Shown here: positions 21,684 to 32,441 of the stretch, piece after piece
Layout of the letters: each line of letters begins with the position of its first letter
How positions within the stretch are numbered: the stretch's first letter is position 1
From: Madurella fahalii
Lineage: Eukaryota > Ascomycota > Sordariomycetes > Sordariales
Direction: 5' to 3'
NCBI GenBank assembly: GCA_029876055.1
Contig: CM056875.1
Coordinates: 5,543,001-5,607,000, forward strand
DNA length: 64,000 nt
Notes under the pieces: model-generated
Seen by the model: the letters and a program-made list of their open reading frames with translations, nothing else
What the model was told of the DNA's origin: nothing
The model's database searches: none
Translations under genes and position numbers: made by a program

Positions 21684-24600
21684 TTGTATTGTTTGTGTGC
21701 GGGTAACGGTATGTGTGAGAGGGGATTTGCAGAAGAGGGAACTATGTTGGAAGAGGAAGAGAATGCGAAAAACCTGTTTGATCCCTCTGGTGAGACGTCC
21801 AGACTGGAGTGCGCGTGACTGAAGTTGATTAAGCTGCGCTGCAGAAACGGAGGGCAGAGGAAAGAGTGGGCTTTGGGCCAGGCTTTATAAACGGTGAGCT
21901 TCGCCTAGGGGGTTTGGAGAGCTTATCTCATAAGGCGAGACCTTGGGGGACCAGGCGCGGGTGGCAGATTACTCGACCAAAGGTGGGGGTTTCTTTGTAG
22001 CGCCATGGGCGAAAAAGACGAGAGGGCTACGGAAAGGGCGGTCCTCGCATTTCTCTTTCGTCTGCTTCCGTCACTCTGATCTGCAGCCTGACACCAATCT
22101 CGCAGAGGCACGACAGGCCAGCCCGCCGCCGACATGCACCACGCTCGCGGATGAGCGCTCTACCGTTGCAACATTAAACCGCACCTCACCCCATTTTATC
22201 ACTGATCGGCGGTGATGCGCATGGATGGCCTTGACAGACCCTGCCGGATATGGCGTAAGTCCCCGCCATTGAAGCGACCAGCCAGCCCAGTGGTCCGTTC
22301 GCCACCGGCTGAGCGTATCGGCCTGATCCACGACGTTTCTGCATGAAGTGGCACTCATGTTTCTTTGTCATGGGGATATGTGTTACACGGGCATACATCC
22401 AGCGTCGCCGCTGTGACTCTTGTCAGTGGCCCGAAATCGAGATGTCATAACATCCGCAGGGTGGGTGAACGGTGAATGTAAGCCATCGTCTGAGGCGACG
22501 GGGGAACCAGGAATGGCAAGGACCCTGCTGATCATGAGGATATCTGAACGTTGAGATCAAGTCTATGATTGGTCTTCTTTGCGGCCGCTGCCGTCCCAGG
22601 AGAAACGGAAGAGGCAAACTGTGATGACGGTAGGTTTGCCGAGAGCCACCTAGCAGTTCGGAAAGCCACACACGGGCGAGTGTTCCGGCTCCGCGATTCC
22701 ACTCAACGCCGTTATTCTATGGAAACGGTTACGGAGTCTATGTCATAACGCCCGACGTCTACGAGCGAGTCAAGATACATGGCAAGGCTTGCGGAAGGTC
22801 GGGGGTCAAAGCAGCCGAGCCCCACAATTCGCAGCAGTCTCGCCTTGGACAAGAAATTACGAGCGGCTTGCCATGATGTCAGTGGACTGACAATGCATAT
22901 ATGCCCGTAGTGGTGTCCGGGGCGGCACCACAAGACGTACTGGTACTTTGGAAAGCGTCCCGAGAACGCCAGGGTCCCCACCAGCCGAGCAGCGTCCCGC
23001 CGCCGTCTTTTGTATACCCAAGATGACCTTGCTCGTTCGCACAAGAACTAGGGTCCCTCAGCGCTTTGTTGCCCTGCATGCAGGAGGGGAGAGCCAATGG
23101 CCAAGAGAGGGGTTCTCTGTTAGGAGGGAAAACTTGGCAGACCGGCAGCACTGGCGCAAAAAAAGCATGGCAGTTCTCGGTCACGATAACTGACCACCCT
23201 GCTGAGACCATTTCAAGCCGGCCGTGAAGTGCGGCAATTTAGTATAAACCCTCTTGCGGCCTGCGGCATACTTGGACGGGAGGCATTGGAAATGCCAACA
23301 CAGGGGCACCGGGCCCGAGAACAAGAGAGAGATGATGCCCACAGGGACTTGGCAATCGGAGGGCGGGAGGTTGTCCGAGGGGTCGGTGGTGACTCCGAGA
23401 TTTACGACATACCACTCCTGGGTTGAGGACATTCTCGAGAATTCGGTGAACAGGCGAGGTTGGTGGCGTTCGACGCCGACATTTTGGCGGCCACCAGAGC
23501 AACAACCGAAGAGCAGACGTGGTAAAAACGACGTCTGTCGGGGAAGCCAGCTTCGTCGCCGGTGGCACCCGAGAGGTACCTGCACACCTATGACATCAGC
23601 GGGGAACCGGACCCATGTCAGCGTCTCCGATTGTCAGGGAAGAGCAACGGAGTATGCTCCACAAAATGGCGGGGAAGCTCAGTTTGGGCCGAAGGTGGAT
23701 AAACTAACTGTGCTGTCCAAACGTATCACCATTTCTAACCACGGCCTCTGGATGCAGTAAAACATGAGATAAAAACAACTAGATAATGAAATAAATAATA
23801 AAAAACGGAAATATACTAGGCAAGAAATCTGAGACGATAAAAAACCGGCAAAAATAGACGAAGAATACGGAAGAGAAAAGGAAGAAACAGTTTGCAAAAT
23901 TAAAAACCGGGGTGCATTTATGGGCAAGAAGCTAAGACCGTCTAGATTTAGTTAGCCACGGTCATTTTACCAAACCGGCGCCATCGAGCTAGACTGAGAC
24001 CGTTCTAGCCTCCTCAATACTACGTGTACTGCGCAAGACGAGCACCATACTGCGTAGACAGCCAGTATTCGTATGACCCACAACGCGAATGTAAGGAAAT
24101 AAGCTCGCCTTGCAGCGGCCCGCGGAATCTAGACCTAACACTGTGTTCGTGATGTCCGACCACATATTGAATCACGCCTCTTCCTTTTCATCTCGTCTCT
24201 CAGATCCATCACATCATGACCGCTACCCTCCCGAGGACTCTGACATCAGCCCGTTCGCCCCGTATCGCCGCATCTGTCGTCACAGTTCAACCACTAACCG
24301 CACGATCGTTCTTTGAGAGCTTCTGGGACCGTACCCGCCTTGCTTTCCTGCGGCTCATGTCATTTACGATTTTAGAAGCAATCTCGTTTGTTGACTCGCT
24401 GCGTCGTAAATTGAAACCCGCTTACGTAGGGTATCGCAAGAAGGGATCTGGGCACTTGACGTAATTAGCTCTCGCCGCTTCAAAGCTCCAGGGAAACAAA
24501 GAGACGATTGCATCAGAACACCTTCTAGAAGAGACGACGGTGTGTTTCTTATGCGGAAAATAGGCCTATCCCGCAAGCTAGTAGCTGCCGTCTCCTTCAT

Positions 24601-24871
24601 CTCGTACGAAATAGGATGAAGCCGATTTCAGAGGTCGGGGCCTTGGCATCGCTCCTTTTACGCAGTGAAGTCCTTCTCTTAGGATTGCGATGCGGCATGG
24701 TTTGCCTGGGTGATATCTGGTGTTCAAGGCGGGGGAGTAAATCCCTCTCCCTGCTGTCTGCCGAGAAGCGGTCTACGAGAGGCGAACGGGAGTTCATACG
24801 TCTACTCTAGAGACGCAATGCGACACGGGGCTGACCTACTCACCCTTTGAACCAGAAGGCGGAAGCGTAAC
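21684..24871. other. Gene-poor region with an A-rich tract
   Basis: No convincing gene across about 3.2 kb. Open frames are short and overlap on both strands. 23757-23935 is strongly A-rich, and 23940-24470 looks eroded. A frame at 24216-24464 (+) has a plausible helical stretch but no start context, introns or recognised family. The region may contain remains of an old insertion; I cannot identify one. Confidence 0.5.
23757..23935. repeat. A-rich low-complexity tract
   Basis: About 180 nt dominated by A on the plus strand, unlike the GC-rich surroundings. It could be the eroded tail of an inserted element or a nucleosome-excluding tract. No flanking duplication is obvious. Confidence 0.65.
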
Positions 24872-25908
24872 CTATGCCTCCCGCCCTCCCTCATCAGAGT
24901 GATACTCGAATTCTTCGGGCGGAGTTATCACCATCCCTTCATCCCCCCCGTCATCGGGATCCACCTCCCTCGCGGTATTACTTCCTCCAGCCTGCTTACT
25001 TCCGCCCTCCAACCCCGGTGCCTCAATCCCGCCCATCCTCCTCCCCCTCAAGAGCGCCGTCATCGCGCTCGCCCACTCCCAAGGCCTCTCCCTCCCCCCG
25101 GCAAGCTATTGAAATACTCCCACCCCATAACCCCGCCAAACCGCGGGTGCCGCCCCGCCAGCAGCGGGAGCACGCTCCCCAGCATATTCCACGGCACCCA
25201 CCCCGAGCCATTCTCGGGGTTCGTCACCAGCCCCACGACGATCTTCTCGGGCATCCACCCCTTGGCCAGCAGCATCTCGTACATGGCCGGGTTGCTGCAG
25301 TCCCCCCACCCGCAGTAGAACTGGGCGTTGTACCACGCGATCTCGGCCCCGCGCATGACCTCGAGCGCCTCGTAATCGAACCCGGAGAGGTTGTGCTTGG
25401 CCGACAGCAGCGCCGACGCCACGGGCGCGAGCGTGATGAGGAAGGACGGCCCAAAGTCGGCCCGCAGCCGGTCGATGAGCCGGATGATGCCGCCGAGCGA
25501 CATGTCCTCCTCAACGTCCAGGTCCAGCCCGTCGAGCGACCGCGCGCGGACGAGCTCCGCCACGGGCTCGTAGAACTGGTTGAACGTGGCCTCGTCCTCC
25601 GTGTCCAGCCGCGTGAAGCTCCCTTTGGCCGCGCCCCCCAGCATGCCGAGCACCTTGATCCCCGATGCCTGCAGCACCCGCATCTCGGCCCAGAGCGTGG
25701 TGAAGCGTGGGTGGGACGGGGGGTGGTCGTTTAGTGTGAGGGCCGAAGGGTCCTCGTTGATGTGGATTGCTGCGAGGATTACGTGCGTGAGGGAGATGTT
25801 TGGTTGCTGGATAAGGGGGAGGATCGAGATGTGTTGGCCCGAGGGGGTGTGGTGCGTTTGGTAGTATGTTATGAGCCGTGGGAGGGCTGGGTGGGGGAGG
25901 GGAGGCAT
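24872..25908 (-). CDS. Cytosolic GH18 family glycoside hydrolase, apparent 1-nt frameshift near the C-terminus
   Basis: The main frame starts at the ATG at 25908; an in-frame ATG 13 codons upstream is possible but less likely. The protein has a (beta/alpha)8-barrel GH18 pattern: G-I-K-V-L-G-M-L-G-G near residues 83-92, and the catalytic signature D-x-x-D-x-D-x-E at residues 126-133, with Glu133 as predicted proton donor. Later come a W-Y-N-A-Q-F-Y block and M-G-W-E-Y-F-N. There is no signal peptide, so it is predicted to be cytosolic, as in a fungal GH18 group that may act on chitin oligomers or N-glycan cores (inference). The frame closes shortly after M-G-W-E-Y-F-N, but sensible C-terminal sequence continues one frame over after the six-base C-run at 25094-25099, down to the TAG at 24872-24874. 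One missing base in that run would join the two. Confidence 0.8.
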
Positions 25909-26220
25909 GGTGAGTTTTAGCGTCGCTACACTACAAAAGGGATACAAGGTGTGTTAGGGGGTTATGTGGCTGGTGAGGCGAGTGGTGATTGTAAGCCTTG
26001 GAGTTGAAGGGGTGGAGTGAGTTGAGTGTGGTCCAAAGTCGGGGTAGCTAAGCAAGTGACGGCTGGCAGCACCTGCCAGCATATAATAATGCTCGGACAA
26101 AGACTCTTCGTTCATCATTGCAACGCCAGCTTCAACATGGCAAAATTACATAAAAAAAAGACATCACAGTGTGAAGCAGAACCAGCAAGCAAACAATTAC
26201 ACAATATTACACGCCCCCTT
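25909..26220. other. Short intergenic region
   Basis: 312 nt between the GH18 start and the stop of the membrane protein gene on the same strand. It should contain the GH18 promoter. No other feature seen. Confidence 0.6.
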
Positions 26221-29200
26221 TCACACCCTCAAGCCAGGACTCGCCCCCTTCACCGGCGACGATGCAATCAGAAACCCCTGCCGATCGTACAACCCCAAGC
26301 TCTCCACGCTCTTCAGACTCCCCTTCGACGGACTGTCACCACATCTCTCCTGTAATCCAGCCGTATCAGAGCCGTTCCAATCCACCGTCTTCCACGCAAT
26401 GGCCATCCGCTGCAGCTGTTGCTGCTGTTGCGGTGCCTGGATATTCCCTCCACTCCCGTCCCTCAACCCCAGTCTACTCCTATTATTATTATTATCGTCC
26501 ACCTCAAAGGTAAACTCACCTCTGGCCATCTTGAACCCATCCACCCAATTACCATCATTGATATTATCATTCTCCTTTCCTTCCGTCTCCTCCCGCGCCG
26601 CAATGCCAAAAACCCCAGACGACGGCATCCTCAGCACCGTGCTCGCCGTTCTCCGGTGATGACGATAAGGATGTGGATGCGGATGCGGATGCGGATGCAT
26701 CATCCCCCCGGGCCGACGCCTTTTGGACGGCGACTCCGCGCTCCCAGTACTTCCACCCCCACCACCGCCGCCAGCAACCCAACTAACTCTCTTCGAACAT
26801 TTCTTCCGCTGGGCCCCAGGGCTCCCACCGCCGCCGAGGATGAAATAATTCCTCGTCCCCACCGTAATACTCTTCCTCTTTGCACCCGGACTCGTCGCAA
26901 TACCATCATTGCCACCACCATCACCGCCTCCTCGTACCCCAGCAGGACCGATACCCGGCGACTCATTCCCCCTCCCCATCGCCCCGCCCCTCTCCGGCAT
27001 TGCCGCAACCCCACCGCCACCAGTAGCCGTAGTAGTAGTGGTAGTAGTAGCATTAGCTGTGCTCGGTGCCGGGGTGGGATTCCGGTCTGACATGCTGTGC
27101 AGGCTGGAGACGTTGCTGATGCCGCTGTTCATGCGCCGGAGGGAGGCGATGGCCGAGGCGAGGGTGATGGTTGCTGTTTCTGCTCCCGCCGCCCCCGCCG
27201 CCCCTGCCGCCGACCTCGGTAAGGGGACGTCGTTGTCGTTGTCGTTGTCGCTATCGCTGTCGCTGGCTTGGTTATCGCTCGCTTTGTCATTGCCATTGTC
27301 ATTGTCGCTGTGACTGTTCCTGTTCCTGTTCTCGTCGGTGTTGATGTTGGTGTTGGTGTGGGTGTTGGCGATGCTGAGCGACACGAGCGCGAGATTTGAC
27401 GGTGAGTGAGAGCTGCTCTTACCGCGGGAGAGGGTGAGAGGTGCCGGGTAGGGAAATCCAAGTTGGGAGTTGGCGTGGAAGTTGGCGAGGTTGAGGTCTG
27501 TGGCAGCTGCGGCTGCAGGTGTCCTGGTAGTGGCGGCGGTGGTGATGGGAGGAGCGCTAGGGGCGCTGCTGGGATTGACGTCTTGGGGGTAGATGGTTGA
27601 AGACGTGCTGTGGCGGTTTTGGTCTTTCTGTTGTTGTTTCTGCGGCGACTTATGCTGTTTCAGGGGCAACACGATGGATACTCGGCGGTTTGAAGGTGAT
27701 GGCCGCTCGGTAGAAGGGAGCAGCAGCGTGGCGGAGCGGCGCATGCTGTCCCGGGGTGCCTGCACCGTCTTTGCCGGCGACATAGTCCTGCGTCTTCTTT
27801 CCCTGAGAGCGGCGAGATATTCTGGAGCCGGTGGTGGTGGAAGTGAGGGAATTGTGCTCAACGTGCTTGTCTTGGTTAGGCGAAGGAATAGCGTCCCGTT
27901 GGGGCTTCTGGTAGAGGGCGACTGCCGCGTTGGAGACGGCGGAGGCTCGGAGGCCCTTGACGATGTGTAGTAACCGAGATACGGCTGCATGGTACTGGGT
28001 ATTGTCATTGAGCTCCTGCGGGACGAACCTGGACTCACGGGAAGGGAACCAGGATTCGTGGAGTATGTCAGGGGCTGCGGCGCAAGAATGAGGCCCTGGT
28101 ACGGCTGAGCCGCGGGCTGGCCGGGCGCCATTCTGCGGAGATACCCCGAGCGTTCCAGGCTCTCGCGGAAGAGGTCTTGAGCCCTGTACTGCTTTGCCGG
28201 CCATCCCTGAGCAACTGATGTTCTAGATGCTGACGGCGGCAACGGCATAGACACGAAAGGGTCATTCATGGTCGGCGGGCGGACGTTTGCAGCCCGTTGT
28301 GGTTGCACGACGAAGCCAGCGAGAGGTATTATGGCTCTCTTGACTTCTTCGGGCATCTCATCTTCACTGTACAAAGTGGACAGCTCGGAGGAGATTGAGC
28401 TCCGCACAGACTGAGCTTGCGAAGGTTGTCTTCCCGCTTCTTGTTTTCTCTGATTCCGGCTTGGGCTGGTAGGTCCAAAGGAGCCATGGGAAACGGTGCA
28501 CTCTTCACCCCGGAGACTGTCCGTCTCAGAAGACGCGGACTGCACCGAGTTCTGTCGCTTGTGCCCGGTCTTCTTTGGACTTGGCGTCCTGAGTAGGGAC
28601 GCCTTGGTCGCAGACTCTCGAGGCCCAGGCACCTTGGTGGGCGATGCTGTCAGCCTGTTGCTTCTAATCGTTCCACTGACGCTTCCTTCAAGCAGTCGTT
28701 CCTCCGTTGACCTCAAGATTTCAGTGAGGGTGGGGTCCGCTGACTGATGTCGGACTCTTGGTCTCGATGGTGTCCTGGGCAAAGACTGGACCGAGCCGCC
28801 AACGCGACTTGGGACCAGTTGCGGTATCCGAGAGCTGTCGCTCGCACACACATGCCCCATACTAACAGATGGCCTGACGATACGTCGGTCCTTGTCTGCA
28901 ACGAGGGCGGGCTTAGGAGGCTCTGGTAGTACCCTCACAAACGTGCGTAGTTGACCATAATCCGGTCCTGCTTGGATGCCTCCACTCATCAGGGCCTCGT
29001 CAACACGTCGTTCCGCCACCGGATAGCCGTGAATGGTATGGTGCAGCCTGGGCAGAGTGGGCGCCCTGTTCCTCGACGGCCACGACCCGCGGGTCATTGT
29101 TTTCCTCTCGGGAGCTGCCCGATACCCGCTCACCTTCGGCCCGTGAAGAGCGTCCTCGTCAATCCAAGAAGGCTTCTTCCGACAGGTCTTGATTTCCGAT

Positions 29201-29607
29201 GTCGCCGACGGTGACGGCCACTTGCACGACTGGCTGCGGCTGAAATTCCCCGTAAACGCCCTCGGGATGACTGGCAACGATTTATGCCGGAGCGGGACCG
29301 CATCGTCATCGTCCTGCTGCAGCCTGGGTGCCGGCCATGTTGTCGCGGATCCCACCTTTCGCAGCTTCCGCCGCGCGCCTCTCGCTTCCTCCGACGAGCG
29401 GCTACCATCCGAGCTGATGATGGCTTCCCCGTTGAGGACCGCGCGACGGCGCGCTGCCCGCCGACGCAAGAGCCACAGAATAAACAGGCCAATACCAACG
29501 AGGAAGACCAAGGTGCAAGGCAGGACGACGCCAACGAGATTCGGAAGTGAGCGGACCAGCTCTTTGGAGTGGGAGGATGGTGTTGGCGAGTGACTTGGGG
29601 AGACCAT
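26221..29607 (-). CDS. Large single-pass membrane protein, mostly disordered, unknown function
   Basis: Intronless frame of 1128 residues from the ATG at 29607. The frame is open for 45 codons upstream, but that part looks like leader, and 29607 places the membrane segment near the N-terminus. One clear transmembrane helix (about residues 24-47, V-V-L-P-C-T-L-V-F-L-V-G-I-G-L-F-I-L-W-L-L) is followed by a basic R-R-R-x-A-R-R-R stop-transfer signal, so the bulk is predicted cytosolic. The rest is Ser/Pro/Arg-rich with many S-P and R-x-x-S phosphorylation-type sites. An Asn/Asp/Ser repeat lies around residues 720-780, and there are Gly-rich and His-Pro repeats near residues 960-1000. The last 40 residues (S-x-E-S-L-G-L-Y-D-R and I-A-S-S-P) look ordered and motif-like. 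I do not recognise the family. It may tether something to a membrane or cell cortex (speculative). Confidence 0.75.
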   Translation of the reverse strand: MVSPSHSPTPSSHSKELVRSLPNLVGVVLPCTLVFLVGIGLFILWLLRRRAARRRAVLNGEAIISSDGSRSSEEARGARRKLRKVGSATTWPAPRLQQDDDDAVPLRHKSLPVIPRAFTGNFSRSQSCKWPSPSATSEIKTCRKKPSWIDEDALHGPKVSGYRAAPERKTMTRGSWPSRNRAPTLPRLHHTIHGYPVAERRVDEALMSGGIQAGPDYGQLRTFVRVLPEPPKPALVADKDRRIVRPSVSMGHVCASDSSRIPQLVPSRVGGSVQSLPRTPSRPRVRHQSADPTLTEILRSTEERLLEGSVSGTIRSNRLTASPTKVPGPRESATKASLLRTPSPKKTGHKRQNSVQSASSETDSLRGEECTVSHGSFGPTSPSRNQRKQEAGRQPSQAQSVRSSISSELSTLYSEDEMPEEVKRAIIPLAGFVVQPQRAANVRPPTMNDPFVSMPLPPSASRTSVAQGWPAKQYRAQDLFRESLERSGYLRRMAPGQPAAQPYQGLILAPQPLTYSTNPGSLPVSPGSSRRSSMTIPSTMQPYLGYYTSSRASEPPPSPTRQSPSTRSPNGTLFLRLTKTSTLSTIPSLPPPPAPEYLAALRERRRRTMSPAKTVQAPRDSMRRSATLLLPSTERPSPSNRRVSIVLPLKQHKSPQKQQQKDQNRHSTSSTIYPQDVNPSSAPSAPPITTAATTRTPAAAAATDLNLANFHANSQLGFPYPAPLTLSRGKSSSHSPSNLALVSLSIANTHTNTNINTDENRNRNSHSDNDNGNDKASDNQASDSDSDNDNDNDVPLPRSAAGAAGAAGAETATITLASAIASLRRMNSGISNVSSLHSMSDRNPTPAPSTANATTTTTTTATGGGGVAAMPERGGAMGRGNESPGIGPAGVRGGGDGGGNDGIATSPGAKRKSITVGTRNYFILGGGGSPGAQRKKCSKRVSWVAGGGGGGGSTGSAESPSKRRRPGGMMHPHPHPHPHPYRHHRRTASTVLRMPSSGVFGIAAREETEGKENDNINDGNWVDGFKMARGEFTFEVDDNNNNRSRLGLRDGSGGNIQAPQQQQQLQRMAIAWKTVDWNGSDTAGLQERCGDSPSKGSLKSVESLGLYDRQGFLIASSPVKGASPGLRV

Positions 29608-30772
29608 CTTACCAGATTTATTGGCGTATCTCTCCCAGTCCCGTTGTAGTATCAAGTGTTGGCGCAGAGGTTCGTGGTTGCACTCTTGCTCTTTACAACA
29701 ACGTAAAGAAGATAGAATATCTAGTCGTCGATGAAACCTCAACAGGGACTACTCGGTTGCATTCGTGCCTTTGCTGAGTCTGTGGCCGCGTCCTAGACCT
29801 CGACCCCAGCGAGTGTGTTGGTGATGGTTGAAGCAAAGCCGATGGGAAAGAAGGAAAACAAGATATTCGAAGCCAAGCCATAACATTATCTCATTCACCG
29901 GCTGGAATCTGCATGGTGGGTGGTGTGGTCGGCCGACTGGCCGACCTGGTATGTTGTGGAATGAGTTGTGCTGGGCGACGCCATTCCAGTCCCGCCTAGT
30001 TATGCTGAGACATTGTGGCAATTCGATTGGTGAAAGAAACGGCGCAAATGAAGATGAATGAATCTATGGGCAATTGAAATGGGTCACATTGCCGGAATGA
30101 TGAATTGGAAATGGTGGGCTCGAAATGGTTTGTTTGTTGTCGACTGTGAGTTGAGGAAGGGCTGGGTGCGAGAGATTGATGAACGCCAATCTCAACATGT
30201 CCGCTGTTAGGCAAACACCATGGTTGGTTTACTGTCAATCGAGCCCGGAACCGTTCCCTCGGAAATGACGCTCGAGGCCACTGGGATTTGGTTCAAGGGC
30301 TTCGTGTCCAAGGGCAACTCATAGCGTTGTTCACACAAACATGGTGGACTCAAAACTCTGCAAATAGTGGGGGGAGTTAAGACCAGGGGGCACCAGAGAT
30401 AGTGGTATCTTGACAATGCAATCCCAAGTAAAACACCTGAACACCATCCCCGTGATGCGTCAAGCGGCAGCAGTCAATGCATCGCCACAAATGCAATTCT
30501 GGCAAGATCATAAAAATGCTTCCTCTCATTCAGGGCAGCAACCATCCCGCCCCCCATCTGTGGCGCCTGAATGGGCCGTCAGACCTGTCCTCCAAGTCTT
30601 GACCACCTTCCTGATCCCAAATATCAACGACGAAACCAAGACGCCCGAGGGCGTAGAAAAAACAGGCGAACTAGTAGTTTAAAATATAGCCATTGAGTTT
30701 GTCCTATATGTGCAACGAAATGCCCCCGAGGCGACTGGTTGCATAGGGCAAACCTGTGGATTCACCCACTTC
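29608..30772. other. Intergenic region
   Basis: About 1.2 kb upstream of the membrane protein gene and downstream of the DUF1996 gene. I see no coding region; a 90-codon frame at 30410-30682 (+) lacks support. It should hold the promoter and leader of the membrane protein gene. Confidence 0.55.
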
Positions 30773-32441
30773 TTAGTGCGATCCGTGGACGTGGCGGTGC
30801 AGGTGCTGCAGCTCGCGCCGCGCCTTCTGAAGCCCAAAGGTACTCGTCACAGTGACGGTTTCGGTTGCCATCATGACATACTCGACCGTCTCGAGAACGA
30901 TAATCTTGCGAACGGTGTTGCCCTCGGTGACGTAGTCGGTGCGTACAAGCTCGTATCCCTCGGGGAGGGGAGGATCCGACGGGGTAGGAGTAGGGGTAGG
31001 AGGTGACTGCGCAAGGGCGTTCACGTCGGGAGCTGTGGTCGGCTCCTCCTTGAACACACCGCCCGGAAGGTAGTTCGAACCCGAGGCAGTTTCGCCGGCT
31101 GAGTAGCCAACGCTCGGCACCGGAACAGGCTTGGACTCGGAAGGATTGTGGCCGTTGGCCGGGCCAGGACCGTAGTGGATTTCAACACCGCCGGGAAGGG
31201 ACGCGCCAATTACACCCTCGATCCTTTCACTTGCGACCATGGGCGGTGTGGGCATCTTGCACTGGTTCTGCGTTTTCTCGTCCTGGATCGTGAAGAGGGG
31301 GCAATCAGAGATCTTCCCGGTATCGCTGGTGCACTGTTCAACAGCCGCTTGAAGGAACTTTTCGTCCCAGGCGCTAATAAAGTCACCGTGGTAACCGAAG
31401 CCTGCATTTCATGCAGTTAGCATAAGAAGCAGCCTCGCCAGCGTCGAGTTGACATACCCTGAGTATCTCCGTTGGAGATGACGAACTCGCCAGGAACACC
31501 AACGAATGCGTTGGTGGCCCAGATAGTCTCGTACAGAAGACCCGGCAACTTGACGTCGTAACCCTTGGGGCAGGCACCATTAATGACGAGATCCGGGTAG
31601 GCTACGTGGTCCTTGTGGTTGGGTGTGCTAATGTCCCTGCCATTCCAGCAAGAGGGGAACATGATCTCGAAGCGGACGCCATCGGCGCAGTTCGCATCCA
31701 GATACGCCTTCTCTGGCAGGTAGTGGCGATACAAAGTTCCCTCTGGAGCCTTCTTGTAGTTGAGGCAGTTGAAGCCAACCGCGCGCTGTGCAAGATCGCT
31801 CTGAGACGTCTGGCCAAGCAGCGCCCAGAGCGATTTCTCCGGGTCCTTGTCCAGGAAGCTGAGCCCAGCGATCGAGTAGTTTCGGCGGTTGGTGTCACCG
31901 GCGAGCATGCGGAAGTCGTTGGGGAAGGCCTTGATTCCCGAGGCGGGGTTCGCAGCGTCCGGGAAGAGGAAGTAGTAGCTAGCAGGCAGTCAGCGCACGG
32001 CGCTTGGAGAAGATCGGACGGCCAAACGGGGGGAGCAACTTACGCAAGCATACCTCCCACCTGCTGGACGGCCTCGTAAGTGCCATTGGCGTGTTTGAAA
32101 TAGAGGTTTGGCGTCCAGTAGGCCGACTTGTCTTCGACAACAGCACACGAGGTGCAGTCGGCATTGGCGAGGTCCTCATAAGTTGACTTCTCGCTAAAGC
32201 CTGCAACACATAGCGGCTTTAGCCAAGGCCCTGTGTCTGTAACGCAATATAGAGACGCCACCGACTCGCCGAATCACTTACCCGAAGAACCGTGGATCAC
32301 ATGGGCGTGGTGCGACACGGTGTTGGGGTTGACCAGAGGGTCAAGACGGGCCATGCCAACACGGCCGCGGCACTCCATGCGCCAGAAGGCGGCGGCTCCG
32401 CTCACCGAGGCGAGGATCGCCAGCTGGGTGTCGACTCTCAT
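30773..32441 (-). CDS. Secreted DUF1996 domain protein
   Basis: Four exons (32282-32441, 32044-32200, 31458-31978, 30773-31401) and three introns of 81, 65 and 56 nt, all with GTAAGT or GTATGT donors, give 488 residues. A signal peptide (about residues 1-18, ending A-A-A) precedes the characteristic mature start F-W-R-M-E-C. The DUF1996 core follows, with D-P-L-V-N-P-N, H-H-A-H-V-I-H-G, C-x2-C pairs, T-P-N-L-Y-F, F-P-S-C-W-N-G and H-x-x-H-V-A-Y-P, to about residue 300. The tail is Pro/Thr-rich with a Val/Thr stretch and ends in a His-rich segment (H-L-H-R-H-V-H-G-S-H). There is no obvious GPI signal or WSC domain. DUF1996 proteins are widespread secreted fungal proteins of unknown activity; the many conserved His and Cys residues would suit metal binding (inference). 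Confidence 0.9.

Noticed and set aside
24216..24464. 82-codon frame on the plus strand with a helical stretch
   Set aside because: No start context, no introns and no family resemblance; it lies in an eroded region.
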